Positions 1 through 11,390 of a stretch of 64,000 nucleotides of DNA are shown in pieces. Each line of letters opens with the position of its first letter. Positions within the stretch are counted from its first letter, which is position 1. The DNA comes from Panax quinquefolius (taxonomy: Eukaryota > Streptophyta > Magnoliopsida > Apiales > Araliaceae). The stretch is from NCBI GenBank assembly GCA_020205615.1, contig JAINUW010000633.1, positions 1-64,000 of the forward strand, given 5' to 3'. A model generated the notes under the pieces. It had not been told where the DNA came from. It saw nothing but the letters and a program-made list of their open reading frames with translations, and did not search any database. Made by a program: the position numbers and the translations under genes.

Positions 1-779
1 AATAAAAGTCCATAATCAATCCGGGTAGAATATAGTATTCTATATGTGCACTTATACTTTATATATATTATATATTATGCAAACATGCCCGCATGTTCAT
101 TAATATGACTCGTATTTTATATATATATGTAATATGCCGCTAAACAAGATGAGACAAATTAATAACAAACCCCTCAAATTTTTTTTTATATTAAGTCCTA
201 AGCGTTCAAAGATATTTGGAATATCGAACGTCGCCTTCTAGCATGATAAAATTAATAGAGTATTAAATATTTAATATGAGTTTGTTGTGTCACCACAAGG
301 CAAGTATTAAGTATTTAAGATGTTAATTTATCACATTTGATGCTTATAAAGAAAATTGAACAATATTGTTTTGTTGTGTCACCACAAGGATGATATTTTT
401 CTTTTTTGAATATATGGAGTGCTAGGTCGGACTTAACTTAGATAATTTTGATTTGGATGTGCCACCACTTGATCAAAATAATCTAAGAGGCAAAAAGAAA
501 AGGAGTTGCATAGTTGATGTAATTGACAAAAGTTGTCTACCTATTTATTTATATATAGTTTGTTGTGTCACCACAAGGCTATATACATTTGAAATGGGAT
601 CCTTATTCTCACTAGCAAATCTTTAACTAGATTTTGCGAACTATATAAGTGAGGTAATATAGTTTGAAGAAAATAGTGGGAGATACCAATTTAAAACAAG
701 ACCTAAATTATTTTGGTAATTAATAAAAGAATGTATGTTAAAATGTTGTTAATTACAAATTCATTTACGTAATTTTACA
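1..779 (+). other. Untranslated leader of copia copy C1
   Basis: This is non-coding sequence between the primer-binding site (outside the window) and the gag ATG at 780. It matches the C2 leader at 14941-16990 (inverted) and the C3 leader from 54394. It contains four copies of a short hairpin motif, listed separately. No reading frame of note is present. Confidence 0.75.
282..578 (+). repeat. Four dispersed copies of a GTGTCACCACAA hairpin motif in the copia leader
   Basis: TTTGTTGTGTCACCACAAGG occurs at 282-301, 370-389 and 559-578, with a diverged copy at 452-470 (TTTGGATGTGCCACCACTT). TTGTG and CACAA can pair around a TCAC loop. The flanking sequence is not repeated. All four sites are also present in the inverted copy C2 at 15135-15429. 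Confidence 0.85.
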
Positions 780-1590
780 ATGTCTAAAATTAATATCACT
801 TTGCGAAGCATATTAGATGCTAAATTAACTGCATCAATTAAAGCGGATTGGTTAAGGAATTTGAGAATAGTTCTCATAGTTTAAAAAGCTATCTTATGTC
901 CTTAATCGCCTATCCTCGCAATGGTTGCGCATAATGCCCTCCGAGGAAGACATTGCTACTTTTAGAAAGTGGCAAGATGATGCGCTGATTGGCTCAATGC
1001 ATCATGCTCAGTATCCATGAGTAGCAAGCTTCAAACACAACTGAAACTATGGATACTTCTACTATACTCCTACACGTTAAGTAGTTGATGGTGAGGAAAG
1101 TAGGACTGATAGATATCAGATATCTAAGGAGCTCTTCCGATCTAGAATGGCCAATGGCACTATAGTACAGACAAAAAGTTTTTAACATAATCAATTTGAT
1201 TGATCAATTAGACAACACATTTTGTCATGGATGGAGAGTTGAGCCAAGATTTTATCTTGCACTCACTCCCGGACTCCTTTCACAATTGTTGTGAATTTTT
1301 CATATGAACAAGCTAGATATCAGCCTCGTTGATTTGCTTAACATGTTGAAAAATGTTGAGAGTCACTTTCCAACCAAGAAAGACCAAGTCTTACTGGTAG
1401 GGGTCAAAGGATCTTCTGAAAAGAAGAACGATTCAAAGAAGGTAAATAGAAAGGCATAAACAAAGGATAATAAGAATAAAACTGATATGGATAGCAAAGG
1501 AGTTTGCTTCCACTACAATAAGCCTGGACACTGGAAAGAAACTGCAAGAAGCATCTTGCAGAGGCTTACCAAAGAAGCTTAGTGAAGTTT
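780..1590 (+). pseudogene. Degenerate copia gag (C1)
   Basis: The ATG at 780 opens a UBN2/retrotran-gag-like protein (SILDAKLT, then DWLRNLRIVL), interrupted by a stop after about 36 codons. Further pieces follow in shifting frames: EEDIATFRKWQDDA near 945-985 and MNKLDISLVDLLNMLKNVES from 1303. A lysine-rich stretch then leads into a zinc knuckle at about 1500-1545, reading CFHYNKPGHWKET. Its second Cys is Tyr and its last Cys is lost, so the nucleocapsid knuckle is destroyed. Gag would have formed the virus-like particle and bound RNA; this copy cannot. The same pieces are in C2. Confidence 0.8.
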
Positions 1591-1599
1591 CGGTTATAA

Positions 1600-2815
1600 A
1601 TACAAATTTGTTCATGATTTAAAATAAATTTTTCTTTAAGTCAAGGTTCTACTTGGGTATTGGATACCGACTTTGGTTATCATAAATATAGATTTATGAA
1701 GGGACCAAGGAAGTAGAAAGTTAAACAAAGATAAGTAATCTATGTGTGGAAAATGAAGCAAAGGTTCTTTGCATTAGCTATAGAAACTTATAGTTTAGCA
1801 CTGCCTACGGGCAAATCTATTAAGTCAATAAGTTGTTATTGTATTCCAATTCTTGTTAGAAACATTATCTCCATTTTATTGTTGGACAATAAAATTTTTG
1901 GTATTATAATTAAGAGCAATTGTTATTCTATTTATAATAATAATGTTTCGTATAGAAATGAAAGATTACATAATGGATTTTGTATACTTGACTTACGTGA
2001 AAAATTATTTTGTAAATTGAACAAACTAGTATAAGAAAAGGAGATGATCATTCAAAGAGTTGAATGTATGTATTTGTTGAAATACAAGTGTGAATTATTT
2101 GAAAGGTTCAAAGAATTCAGAAGTGAAACAAATTGGCAATGTATTAAGATTCTTTGATTAGATCAAGGAATAAATACTTGTGCAATAAGTTTCTAGATCA
2201 TCTCAAATGGTTTTCTCATAATGGACACATCCCGACATGCAATAAGCGATTGATGTATCTGAATGAAAAATCGTACCTTGTTGGACATGGTGCGGTCCAT
2301 AATGATTTTACCGACATTCCAATATCCTTCTGGGATAATGTCCTAGAAATGGCTGCATATCTACGAAATGGTAACCTCAAAATCCAGCCCCAAGACTCCA
2401 TAAAAGTTATGGACAAGGAGGATTCCTAATCTTAAGTATGTTAAGATAAGGGGTTGTCCAACTTATGTGAAAAGGTTTCGAAGGATAAGCTCGGGACAAA
2501 ATTTGACATGTACAGATTTGTGGGACATCCTAAAGTAAGTTTAGGGCATATGTTCTATAATCCTACATAGCAAAAGGTGTTTATTGTGAAACACGCTGCC
2601 TTCTAAGATAAAGGTGTTTATCATTGAAGGGGCTAGTGGGAGGATAATAGATCTTGAAGAGTTCAAGAACCACAAAACACTATAAGTCAAATAAGAGGAA
2701 CTCAGTAGATAGACCTATTGTACCACAAACCAAATCAGAATCGGAATAGTACCAAAGATACCTAGGAGGTATTGATTCATCATGGATGATGATGATGAGG
2801 TACACATCATAGAAG
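1600..2815 (+). pseudogene. Degenerate copia protease and integrase (C1)
   Basis: STWVLDTDFG near 1650 matches the copia aspartic protease start (WVLDTG), with the active-site Gly changed. From about 2060 to 2600 come integrase-core pieces: YKCELFERFKEF, KILRSDQGNKYL, HLKWFSHNGHIPTCN, FTDIPISFWDNVLEMAAYL and FDMYRFVGHPK. These correspond to the DDE core and the region after it. About 2700-2815 is the linker before RT (RYLGGIDSSWM, then an Asp-rich run). Many stops and shifts make this non-functional. Confidence 0.75.
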
Positions 2816-3774
2816 ATGATAATCCGAGTTACATTCGATGAGGTAAGACTTCTAGTGTGTACAAAAGGGTCGATTGGGAGCGTCGTGAAATTTCTAGTAT
2901 TATATGTTGATATACTACGGATGAGGAATTACATACCAATGCTACAATCAAGAAAGATAAAGTTGTCTAAACATTCCTCCATGAATGGTTTGGGAAGAGT
3001 ATCTTAATTGGTGATAAAATCTATATAGATAGATTTAAGAGGATGCTCGACTTAACCTAAGGAACGATATTCATTTGATGCTAAAGTCGTTTAGCATGGC
3101 AAACTCCAAGAGATGTCTCATGTCGATGAGCTATGGAGTGTATCTCTCTTAATAGTCCCCACAGACTCTCGAAAAGAGAGGTCGCATGAGTGACAATCAT
3201 GTATGCAATGAAATGTACGAGACCGATGTTGATCGGTCATATTATGGAGAAGTTCACTATGAGTCCGTGAAAACATCTTAAAGTGCTTGGACCCAAGCAC
3301 TAAGGATGTGATCATATTCATGGTGGGTCTAAATTAAAACTAGAGGGCTTAACAGACTCAAGTTTTTCAAATGAGACAAGATGATGAGAAAAATCCACTT
3401 TAAGGTAAAGCGTTATCTTGAATAGTGGCAAAGTGAATGGAAAGGTTCAAAACAACAAAGAGTTCTTTGGTTTAGTGATAAAGACAAAGTATATAGCTAT
3501 AAATGAAGTCGCAAGTTGATTGTTTGGATTAAAAGTTCATTATAGAACTAGGAATAGTTCCTAAGTCTCATCTTGGATCTAAACATGTGTTGTGGCACTT
3601 TTATTTGATTATTAGAATCATTGAAAGATGGGAAATCACTATAGAGATACTGGACTCTCATGAACAACATTACATATCCATTAACTAAAGCTTATCCAAC
3701 AAACAGGATAATCGTCACTTAAAGAAGAAGAGTATAAGATACAATGGCGATTGGCTTTAGTGCAAGTGGGAGAT
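2816..3774 (+). pseudogene. Degenerate copia reverse transcriptase and RNase H (C1), N-terminal RT deleted
   Basis: GSIGSVVKFLVLYVDILRMRN at about 2868-2930 is the RT catalytic block, with the second Asp of YVDD missing. IPMLQSRKIKLSKHSSMNGLG follows, then the C-terminal RT and RNase H in broken frames to the end of the polyprotein (DWL, then CKWEI) at about 3750-3773. Conserved RT blocks before YVDD are absent: the Asp-rich linker joins almost directly to the segment before YVDD. C2 shows a similar deletion with the same left junction. Confidence 0.7.
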
Positions 3775-5653
3775 TGAAAGTAGTATGCACACAAGCCAAT
3801 CATGTTTGATGATAAAGCATATACTTTGTAACAATCTTATTCATTTATTAATAAAAAGTATTAATTTATCAAAGGCTTTTATTATCTACATGATGTTGTT
3901 TTATAATATGTGATAAACCCATAGTTTTAAGCAATGCTTTTAGAATAATGATGATGATCATTCTAATGAGATCTAAATTCTTAAAAAGCTTTAAACTAAA
4001 ATAGTTTCCAATCATTGGATTACTAAATTGGGGATTAGTGAATCCGGATAGATTGGTACATACGTTGCTTGCTCATTGGATGAGGATGATTGATCTCATG
4101 ATCATTTGTGTGGAGACACTAAAGCAAGTATGTAGGTGCTTATTAGAGAATAAGTTCATCGAACGTGGCTCGCTAAGGAATACCTAATGGAGTTTTACTT
4201 TTTGTCAATAGGAATTCTCAGAAGTGATAGTAAGACAAGTGATCCTTGGACTTGAGATCATCATAGTATCTTGTGTATGATGAGTTATACTTTGACTTAT
4301 TCCTTAAGACCCTTAGGGTATATCAAAGGGTATGCTTGGGTATAATAAGTTGTACATGGAGATAATGTATGATCAATAAAGAATCTACCACTTTATTAAA
4401 AGAAGAGAAATGTCCTATGTGATTCGATAAATGACAACCCAAAGAGTCCTTGGGTTATAGTAATGAAATTAGAAAGGAGTTTCTAATTTGCATTATTTGA
4501 GTTGTGCATTTAAGAGTCGAAATACATATAATTAAATAAAATAAGACTTGAAAGTAATTCCATGTCTTATATTTAATTGGGACATTGTATGGTGGAAGGA
4601 TTGAATTGTATTTCAGTAACTATTTACTCAAAGGTTCTTTTATGATTAATGTTGAAATCTATATTATCTCGGAAAGTCGTTGATCGCTAGGAGGCTTATC
4701 CCTATGTAGAATAAATATTATTTATTTAAATAAATTAATTGTTTAATTTATTTATTTAAATAAGATTAAAATTGTTCTAATTGATTTATTCACAAGGTTT
4801 AATATGGAGAACCTAAAGGGTCACACCATAAAAGGAAGAATAATTATTTAAGATGTTAATGGCATAATCGTATTAATATGTTATGTATATTTAATTTAAT
4901 CTATGGTGATAGAATAAATTAAATAGCTTAATATTTATTATTTAATATTTTAGAAATATTAAATATAAATTAATAAGAGGAGTCTTATTAATATTATTAC
5001 AATTATTATTATTTTAATTTCTAAAAGAGTTTAGGAATTAATTTAATATAAGTACTCTCATTTATTTCTAATTGGATTAGGAAGGAAAATTAGTTAAAGG
5101 AGTTTAATTAATTATCCATAATAAGATTAGGGAGCTTAATTAATTAAAAGAATTTAATTAATTAAATAAATCCCAATTCCTTAATTGTTAAGGTGGGTTG
5201 CCCACATCTATTAATAAGAGGAGTCTTATTATGGGTGACGGGGTTGTTGACTTTTACAACTACGTAATAATTCCAATAGTTGGGAGAGTACGTCCTTTTT
5301 CTATAGAGATAGAAAACTAGGGTTTGAGCCAAATACCCATCTTCTTGAATTCTTATTATTCCTTGGTGGATCACCTCTAGAGGCCAAACACTTGGGTGGC
5401 TAACGTTGATCAAAGGAAGGAAACAAACCCGGTGGATTCAAGATGAACGCGAAAGGATTTGGAGGTGAACTTTTACCTGAGGAAGCTCGATCTTCAAGGG
5501 TACGATTTTATTCTTTATCTTTTCGTTTAATTAATAATTATGCATAAAGGGTGATCCGGGTATATGGTTTGTAAATTTTTTAAACTCTGATTTTACACGT
5601 TTCCGCGCTTATTATGCAATTTGATTGCGTTCATGTATATTACAAACCTAACA
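3775..5653 (+). repeat. 3' LTR of copia copy C1 (1.88 kb)
   Basis: It begins TGAAAGTAGTATGC directly after the purine tract and ends AAACCTAACA, where C3 has its primer-binding site. It aligns with the inverted LTR at 18692-20497 and the partial LTR at 52319-52671. The central part (4700-5170) is extremely AT-rich. No coding capacity is evident. Confidence 0.88.
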
Positions 5654-6879
5654 CATATAACAGTACTATGTGTTATTATATGTTATTCTAATCAAATGAA
5701 TGATCTTATTAATTATAGGTTTTGATATAAAAGATAAAACTAAGTTGTATAAGTAGCAGATCAGGCAAGTATCCTATCTTTGTATTTACTTTATGGAATG
5801 GACATGTGTAAGCAAATATCGAAACTATTCTTTTTCATTATTCAAATATCTTAACCTTTGCATCTACTTATGCAATAATATTGTATAAGTAAGTTATTAG
5901 ATTATAATATGTTGTACAAGTTCTTTAATTCTGTTATTATAGATCAAGATATATATTCTGTTCGTTAATTTATAAGCATGGTTATACAAGTTTCCTCACT
6001 TGGATAATCATAATATTTTATCACATGTTGATACATACTTATTGGTTTCAATATGTATACATTGACTTAAAAGCCGCCTAAGCTATTTGATTCATTTAGA
6101 CATGCATTTAAAAATATTATTAAATAATATAGAACTTTATTGTATCCAACCGAATTATTTTGGTTTGGATTCTAGACTAGTATGAACATCCCAAATATGG
6201 GAAACTTTTATGTGCCTAAAGGCGGATATCTTTGGATTTAAAATATCATTCAAACATGTAGTATTAATCAATACATGGCATAACTCAATGATCACCCCAG
6301 TGTCTCGTAAGTTATGACGGTTTCTGATGAAGTTTTGTTTAACCTTTTCAAAATAAAAACAATGTTCATAGTTTGTCGACTGATCCCCATTTATAGTCAG
6401 TACGTAGTTTCAAAAATTTGAAATCGAAATAATATTTTGTTTATTGTTGCTTCAGCTTACTTCACAACTCTTGATTCGTTGTAGAAGTGTTATTCACGGA
6501 AAACATTTACTTTCTTGAGCTAAATGTTATTGATTACTATTACTTGTTGGGCACTCAAATGCTCATCCTTGCTTAATTTAAATGTTTTCAACTAAGTGTG
6601 AACAACCTGAAGGATCTGCTAAGAATAAGGGAAAAGGAAAGGTTGCTGAATGAGTTCTATGTTATCATATATAATAACTAGACTTTATTAAGACAATGAT
6701 ATATATTATTATCATGTATTGTAATGTATTAAAGGTTGTGTACTTGGGATTACACTCGATATATGTAAATTAAGTTTGATATTCATATTATTATTATTAT
6801 TAGTATTATTTTATTTCATAGAAATAGTATCATGAAGCACCGAGTTCGGGTTTCAAGTACCTAACTTTGGGGCGCCACA
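5654..6879 (+). repeat. 3' part of a chromovirus-type LTR (D1)
   Basis: The right end, TTTGGGGCGCCACA at 6879, resembles the ends of the other chromovirus LTRs here (GGGGGCGTCACA, GGGCGTTACA). At 6551-6590 it carries the CTCAT plus T-rich block found near the 3' end of the other LTRs. About 60 nt later lies a lysine-rich tail ending KGKGKVAE and a stop. The left limit next to the copia LTR is uncertain; the 5' part with the promoter is missing. Confidence 0.6.
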
Positions 6880-7615
6880 ACACCAAGCTATGTGCTAGAA
6901 TTAATTATTTTGAATTTCAAGATGAAAATAAAAGTTTTTCGAGAAATTTCGTAAAAACACTATTCAACCATTTTCGCCGGAATTAAGTTTAAAATTCTAA
7001 GAAACGCGTAATAATTGAATTCTAAGATGAGATGGAATATCTAATAATATTTCAGTTACGGCAAATAAAGTTTTCGCCTGCGGACATAAAACCTAAGGGT
7101 TGGGGAAAGTGATTCTGAGAAGGAAATGTAATGCGTATAATGATTAGGGTTATTATACGTGCGATATACGAGTATGATACTAGTTAGTATATGAGTATAG
7201 TATGAAGAATGTTACGACGTATAATACGAATATCGTACAAACTATATATGAAGAGAATACGAGAAGTGAACACGTAGAATACGATTAGTCTTAATGGACT
7301 TTGAGTTCATGGACTTTGTAAAATCCAATTGGACTTGGATTATGCCAAGCCCAATGTTAAGTAAAATCAAGCCCAAGTTAGGCCCGATACAAATAAATCC
7401 TATGGCCCAAACCAAGAAAACAAATCATGGATCAAACCTACGGGTCACCGGATGGGTAAAACCATGGGGCAACCCATAGGGGAGACCCATGGAGTATGTG
7501 GGTCGAAGATTTGGCCACCAAGTAAAGTGGTTACTTGGTGGCTAAGTTTTTGTGGAGAGTGTAAATAGTAAAGGAGGTCACCAATTGACCATTTTGCCCT
7601 CTATTTGGTTTGCTT

Positions 7616-7622
7616 TATATAA
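7616..7622 (+). promoter_or_regulatory. TATA box of LTR D2
   Basis: TATATAA stands 137 bases before the first base of the predicted splice donor at 7759, the same arrangement as in LTRs A, B and F. The transcript would start near 7647. Confidence 0.55.
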
Positions 7623-7758
7623 GAGAAGTTAGGTTTGTTTATTTCATTATTTCACCAACTCTAGATAATATATTAAGAGAGAAAGAGCTATAAATATGTA
7701 ATGAAGTGAGTTCCAAGCAAAACATCAAGTTTTAGTCAAGAACGTGAAGAACGTAAAG

Positions 7759-9756
7759 GTAATATTTCGTAAACATTAGTCTTCGATTTTTTTCGATTTC
7801 TTTTTCGTAGAGAAGTATGAATTGGTGGAGCATGTCTCTTCCGGAGTAATAAGGATGGCTAATAGTGGATTAAAACATTATAAGTCATGTATGGTTAGTA
7901 ATCGTAAGTGTTTAAGTATGTTGTAATCAAAGAAAACTGTTAAACGTTTATTTGGTTGTTGATAGACAAATTGAAAACCATCATAGGGTATGTGCATCTT
8001 GTTTGGTTAGGATGTAGATGATGAATCAATGGAGTTGTTCCATTTGATTTGGCGTCTGAGAACACACGATAGTAACGAAGTTAGGGAAAAATTTGCGAGA
8101 TTAGGCGTTAAACGTTGAAAACATAGAAATCTTGGATTAGTAGTCAAAAGTTGCCATGTAACTTGGAAACTTTGGTTTTCAATGGCATAACGTGAGATAA
8201 GGTATTCAAGAGTCGTGGACTCAAGAATCGTCGAATTCTGACTTAAAACAAAGAAACGAGCTATGAACGGTCACGAACGATAAACGAACTCTCAATAATG
8301 AACTAATCGGTGAATTCTATGATAAAAGATTCGAAAATAAAATATTTTCTAATGAAATCATAGTGTATGTGATTTAGGAGATAATGGCTTTTGAACGAGC
8401 CAATTCGGATGTAAAACGAATAAGTTATGAGCCCGACATTTTCATTAAATAATAAAACTGTCAACACTATCTGAGGCTCAGGGAGGCGCCGCAGCGCCAA
8501 CCCCAGTACTAAATATCGCGCCATAGCCCCGGGTAAAGGGGCATGAGCTACTAAAGAGTGGCGCCGTAGCGCCACTAGTGTATAAGGATCTCGCGCTACA
8601 ACGCCGAGATCAGTCCGTATCTCAGGATCTCAAAATTTTGGCGCCAGTAATGATTCTAGTGTAGCAAGGTTGGGTAAGTTAGTTTTATAATCCCAATTGA
8701 TTGTAAACCAATGATAGAACATGTATGTACTTAATATACATGGAAAAACCAATCTTAAATCACTTACATAGTGATGACGTTAGAAATTTAAGTATTTTTT
8801 AATAGTGATTAAACGAAGAACGCGAAGTGTAAGTAAGGAAACCGTGAATGGTATTCAATAAGTGTTCTTAACCAATGATGATCGAGTCTCGGTTATTAAC
8901 GTAAGAACATTAAAGTCGTAAGGAAGAATAGTAAGTTGATTTGACATTTATTAATGAAATAAATTCACTTAAGACATAGAAGAGAAAGAAGTTGGTAATA
9001 ACAATGTGATTAGATTGTTTGGTAGCTAATTACAAATTGTGCTATGTGAATATATCATGTAGATACTTTGTAAAGATTGAGAACTGTTGAATATTATATC
9101 CGAATACGCTTAAAGGCAAGTTTTTCTTAAAGCTTCATCTAACTCGTGTTAGCCAAGTTTTTGTGATTCATGTTCGAGATGCATGAATTGTTTTATGAAA
9201 AGGGTCGATGCGCTTTTAACTCGGCTAGACTATTCTTAAGAGTTAGATTGATTTTTTACAAGTATTTCAATATAGAACTATTAACGCTATTTTATGCCAA
9301 GTATTTGGTACGAATTCAAGGTAAGTTTGTATATGAACAAACAAATGTATTTTCATCGATTATTTGATGGGCACGCAAGGTTTCCAAAACTTAAATGTAA
9401 ATATGTTTAACGGATAAGTGTTGATCAACATAGAGTACTATAGGCTGATCACCTAGAAGTGCTCATAAGATATATCAGATGTAAAGACTTAGTGTCGGGA
9501 TGTCCTTTTTATGTATGAAAACAAAAAGAGTATATTCATTGTCTTTCGACCAGTTCAGAATTCCTAAGCTATTATATATACTTTGGAATTGTTGTTATGA
9601 AATGAGAAGTACTAGTCAATGTTTCATAATACTTCATAGCTATTTATTCAGTTATGGAAGATAATCATATAATTCTCGACATGGTATTTATATTATCCTT
9701 TGTTAGACTTGTTGAGCTAGTTATGCTCACTTCTTGCTTGAATTATATGATTGCAG
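7759..9756 (+). other. Predicted leader intron inside LTR D2 (1998 bp)
   Basis: The donor is AAAG|GTAATA at 7759. The acceptor is TTGCAG at 9756, with CTCAC at 9726-9730, whose A is 27 nt before the AG. The spacing matches the other LTR families. The prediction is by eye from splice-site consensus; no transcript was seen. Confidence 0.5.
8485..8574 (+). repeat. Two GC-rich palindromes inside LTR D2
   Basis: GGCGCCGCAGCGCC at 8485-8498 and TGGCGCCGTAGCGCCA at 8559-8574 stand out in an AT-rich LTR. The B-family LTR has the perfect palindrome TGGCGCCGCGGCGCCA in its predicted intron. Confidence 0.75.
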
Positions 9757-10037
9757 CTAAAGCCAAACGAATTAAGGGTTCTAACAAAGATAAAGGCAAG
9801 GCGAAGATGGATAATTAGTTATCCTGTAATAGACTAATATGTTTGTATGTATTCTACTTATGAACGATGACTAATGTATTCAGTTTATGAACCTGGGAAA
9901 GGATTTATTATAAATGTAATAAGAATGTAGTTAATGCACTCATGGTGTTGTTGTTTCAATGGAATGAATGTATGATTATGAGTACCTTGTAGCACCATCT
10001 ATCGGGTTGGAAGATACCCAGATTTGTGGGTGTCACA

Positions 10038-10460
10038 CTTTTGTACACACTAGCTTCATTCTTATTTGTGATAAAATCAAACTCTTTTGATTTGTTTCAT
10101 CAAAACGAATGTTCCATTTTTGAGAAGCTTGTTTCAATCCATTTTACTGAGTGTCTACAACTCATACCTATAACTAGATTATCATCTTCTATGATACGTA
10201 CCTCATCATCATCATTCATGATGAATCCATACCTCCCAGGTATATTCGGTACAATTCCAGATTTACGATTCAGATGTGGTATAATAGTTCTATCTACAGG
10301 TTCCTCTTATTTGACTTATAGTGTTTTGTGGTTCTTAAACTCTTCAAGATCTATTATCCTCCCACTAGCTCCTTTAATGATAAGCATCTTTATCTTAGAA
10401 GGTAGCATGTTTCGCAATAAACACCTTTTGCTAAGTAGGATTATAGAACATATACCCTAA
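10038..10460 (-). pseudogene. Degenerate copia RT (C2)
   Basis: Minus-strand pieces around 10038-10190 read like copia RT just before YVDD (KWNIRFDET, a KNE-like stretch, then VCTK). About 10190-10460 is the Asp-rich linker and the region before RT, matching C1 2560-2815. The N-terminal half of RT is absent, as in C1. The 144-codon plus-strand frame across here is antisense to this remnant. Confidence 0.7.
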
Positions 10461-11390
10461 ACTTACTTTAGGATGTCCCATAAATTTGTACTTGTCAAAT
10501 CTTGTCCCAAGCATATCATTTGAAACATTTTTCACATAAGTTGGACAACCCCTTATCTTAACATACTTAAGATTAGGAATCCTCCCTGTCCATAACTCTT
10601 ATAGAGTCTTGGGGTCGAATTTGGAAGTTACCTTTTTCGTAGATATGCAGCCATTTCTAGGGCATGACCCCAGAAGGATACTGGAATGTCAGTAAAATTA
10701 TTATGGACCCTACCATGTCCAACAAGGTACGATTTTTCCTTTTAGATAGATCAATCAATTATTGGATATCAGGAAGCGTCCATTATGAGAAAACCATTTT
10801 TGATGATCTAGAAACTTATTACGCAAGTATTCCTTCCTTGATCCGATCAAAGAATCCTAATACTTTGCCAATTTGTTTCACTTCTGAATTCTTTGAACCT
10901 TTCAAATGATTCAAACTTGTATTTCATCAAATACAAACATTCAACTCTTTGAATGATCATCTCCATTTTTTATACTAGTTTATTCAATTTGCAAATAATT
11001 TTTTTATAAGTCAAGTATACAAAATCCATTAAGTAATATTCGATTATATACAAAACATTATTATTATAAATAGAACAACAATTGTTCTTAAATATAATAC
11101 CAAAGATTTCATTGTCCAACAACAAAATGGAAATAATGTTTCTAACAAGAACTGGAATACAATAACAACTTATTGACTTAATTAATAGATTTGCCCGTAG
11201 GCATTGCTAAACTATAAGTTATTATGGCCAATGCAGCAATATTTTCTTCATTTACCAAACATAGGATTACTTATCCTATGTTTAGCTTTCTAATTCTGCT
11301 TTATTTCTTCATAAATCTATATTTATGATAACTAAAGCCGGTATCCAATACCCAAGTAGAACCTTGACTAAGCTTTGTAACCGAAGCTTC
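10461..11390 (-). pseudogene. Degenerate copia integrase and protease (C2)
   Basis: This is the reverse complement of C1 1640-2560: integrase-core remnants at about 10461-10980, a spacer, then the protease start near 11330-11380 (STWVLDT on the minus strand). Frames are broken throughout. It would have cut and joined element DNA into the host chromosome. Confidence 0.7.

Larger units (their letters stand above)
1..5653 (+). mobile_element. Ty1/copia retrotransposon copy C1, 5' LTR outside window
   Basis: The copy enters the window inside its untranslated leader and runs through degenerate gag, protease, integrase and RT/RNase H to a polypurine tract (GTGGGAGAT just before 3775) and a 3' LTR ending at 5653. 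The order integrase before reverse transcriptase is the hallmark of Ty1/copia. The same sequence occurs inverted at 10038-20497 (C2), and its leader again at 52673-54480 (C3). All reading frames are broken by many stops and frameshifts, so this is an old, inactive copy. The clade (possibly Tork/Angela-like, from LTR length and gag type) is a guess. Confidence 0.9.
6880..10037 (+). repeat. Chromovirus-type LTR D2, lacking its 5' end (3.16 kb)
   Basis: From about 6900 it is recognisably related to the B-family LTR at 37620 onward (GAAAATAAAA, then repeated short blocks). It ends GGGTGTCACA at 10037 against copia C2 sequence. It holds a TATA box, a predicted leader intron (7759-9756) and GC-rich palindromes. 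The TG-initiated 5' terminus is missing, so it cannot be decided whether this is a solo LTR or a remnant of a longer element. Confidence 0.65.

Noticed and set aside
2154..2429. A 91-codon frame as a stand-alone gene.
   Set aside because: It is a surviving piece of the copia integrase of C1, with continuing homology in other frames on both sides.
10026..10460. A 144-codon plus-strand frame.
   Set aside because: It is antisense to the degenerate copia RT and linker of C2, has no recognisable domain, and starts in the end of an unrelated LTR.
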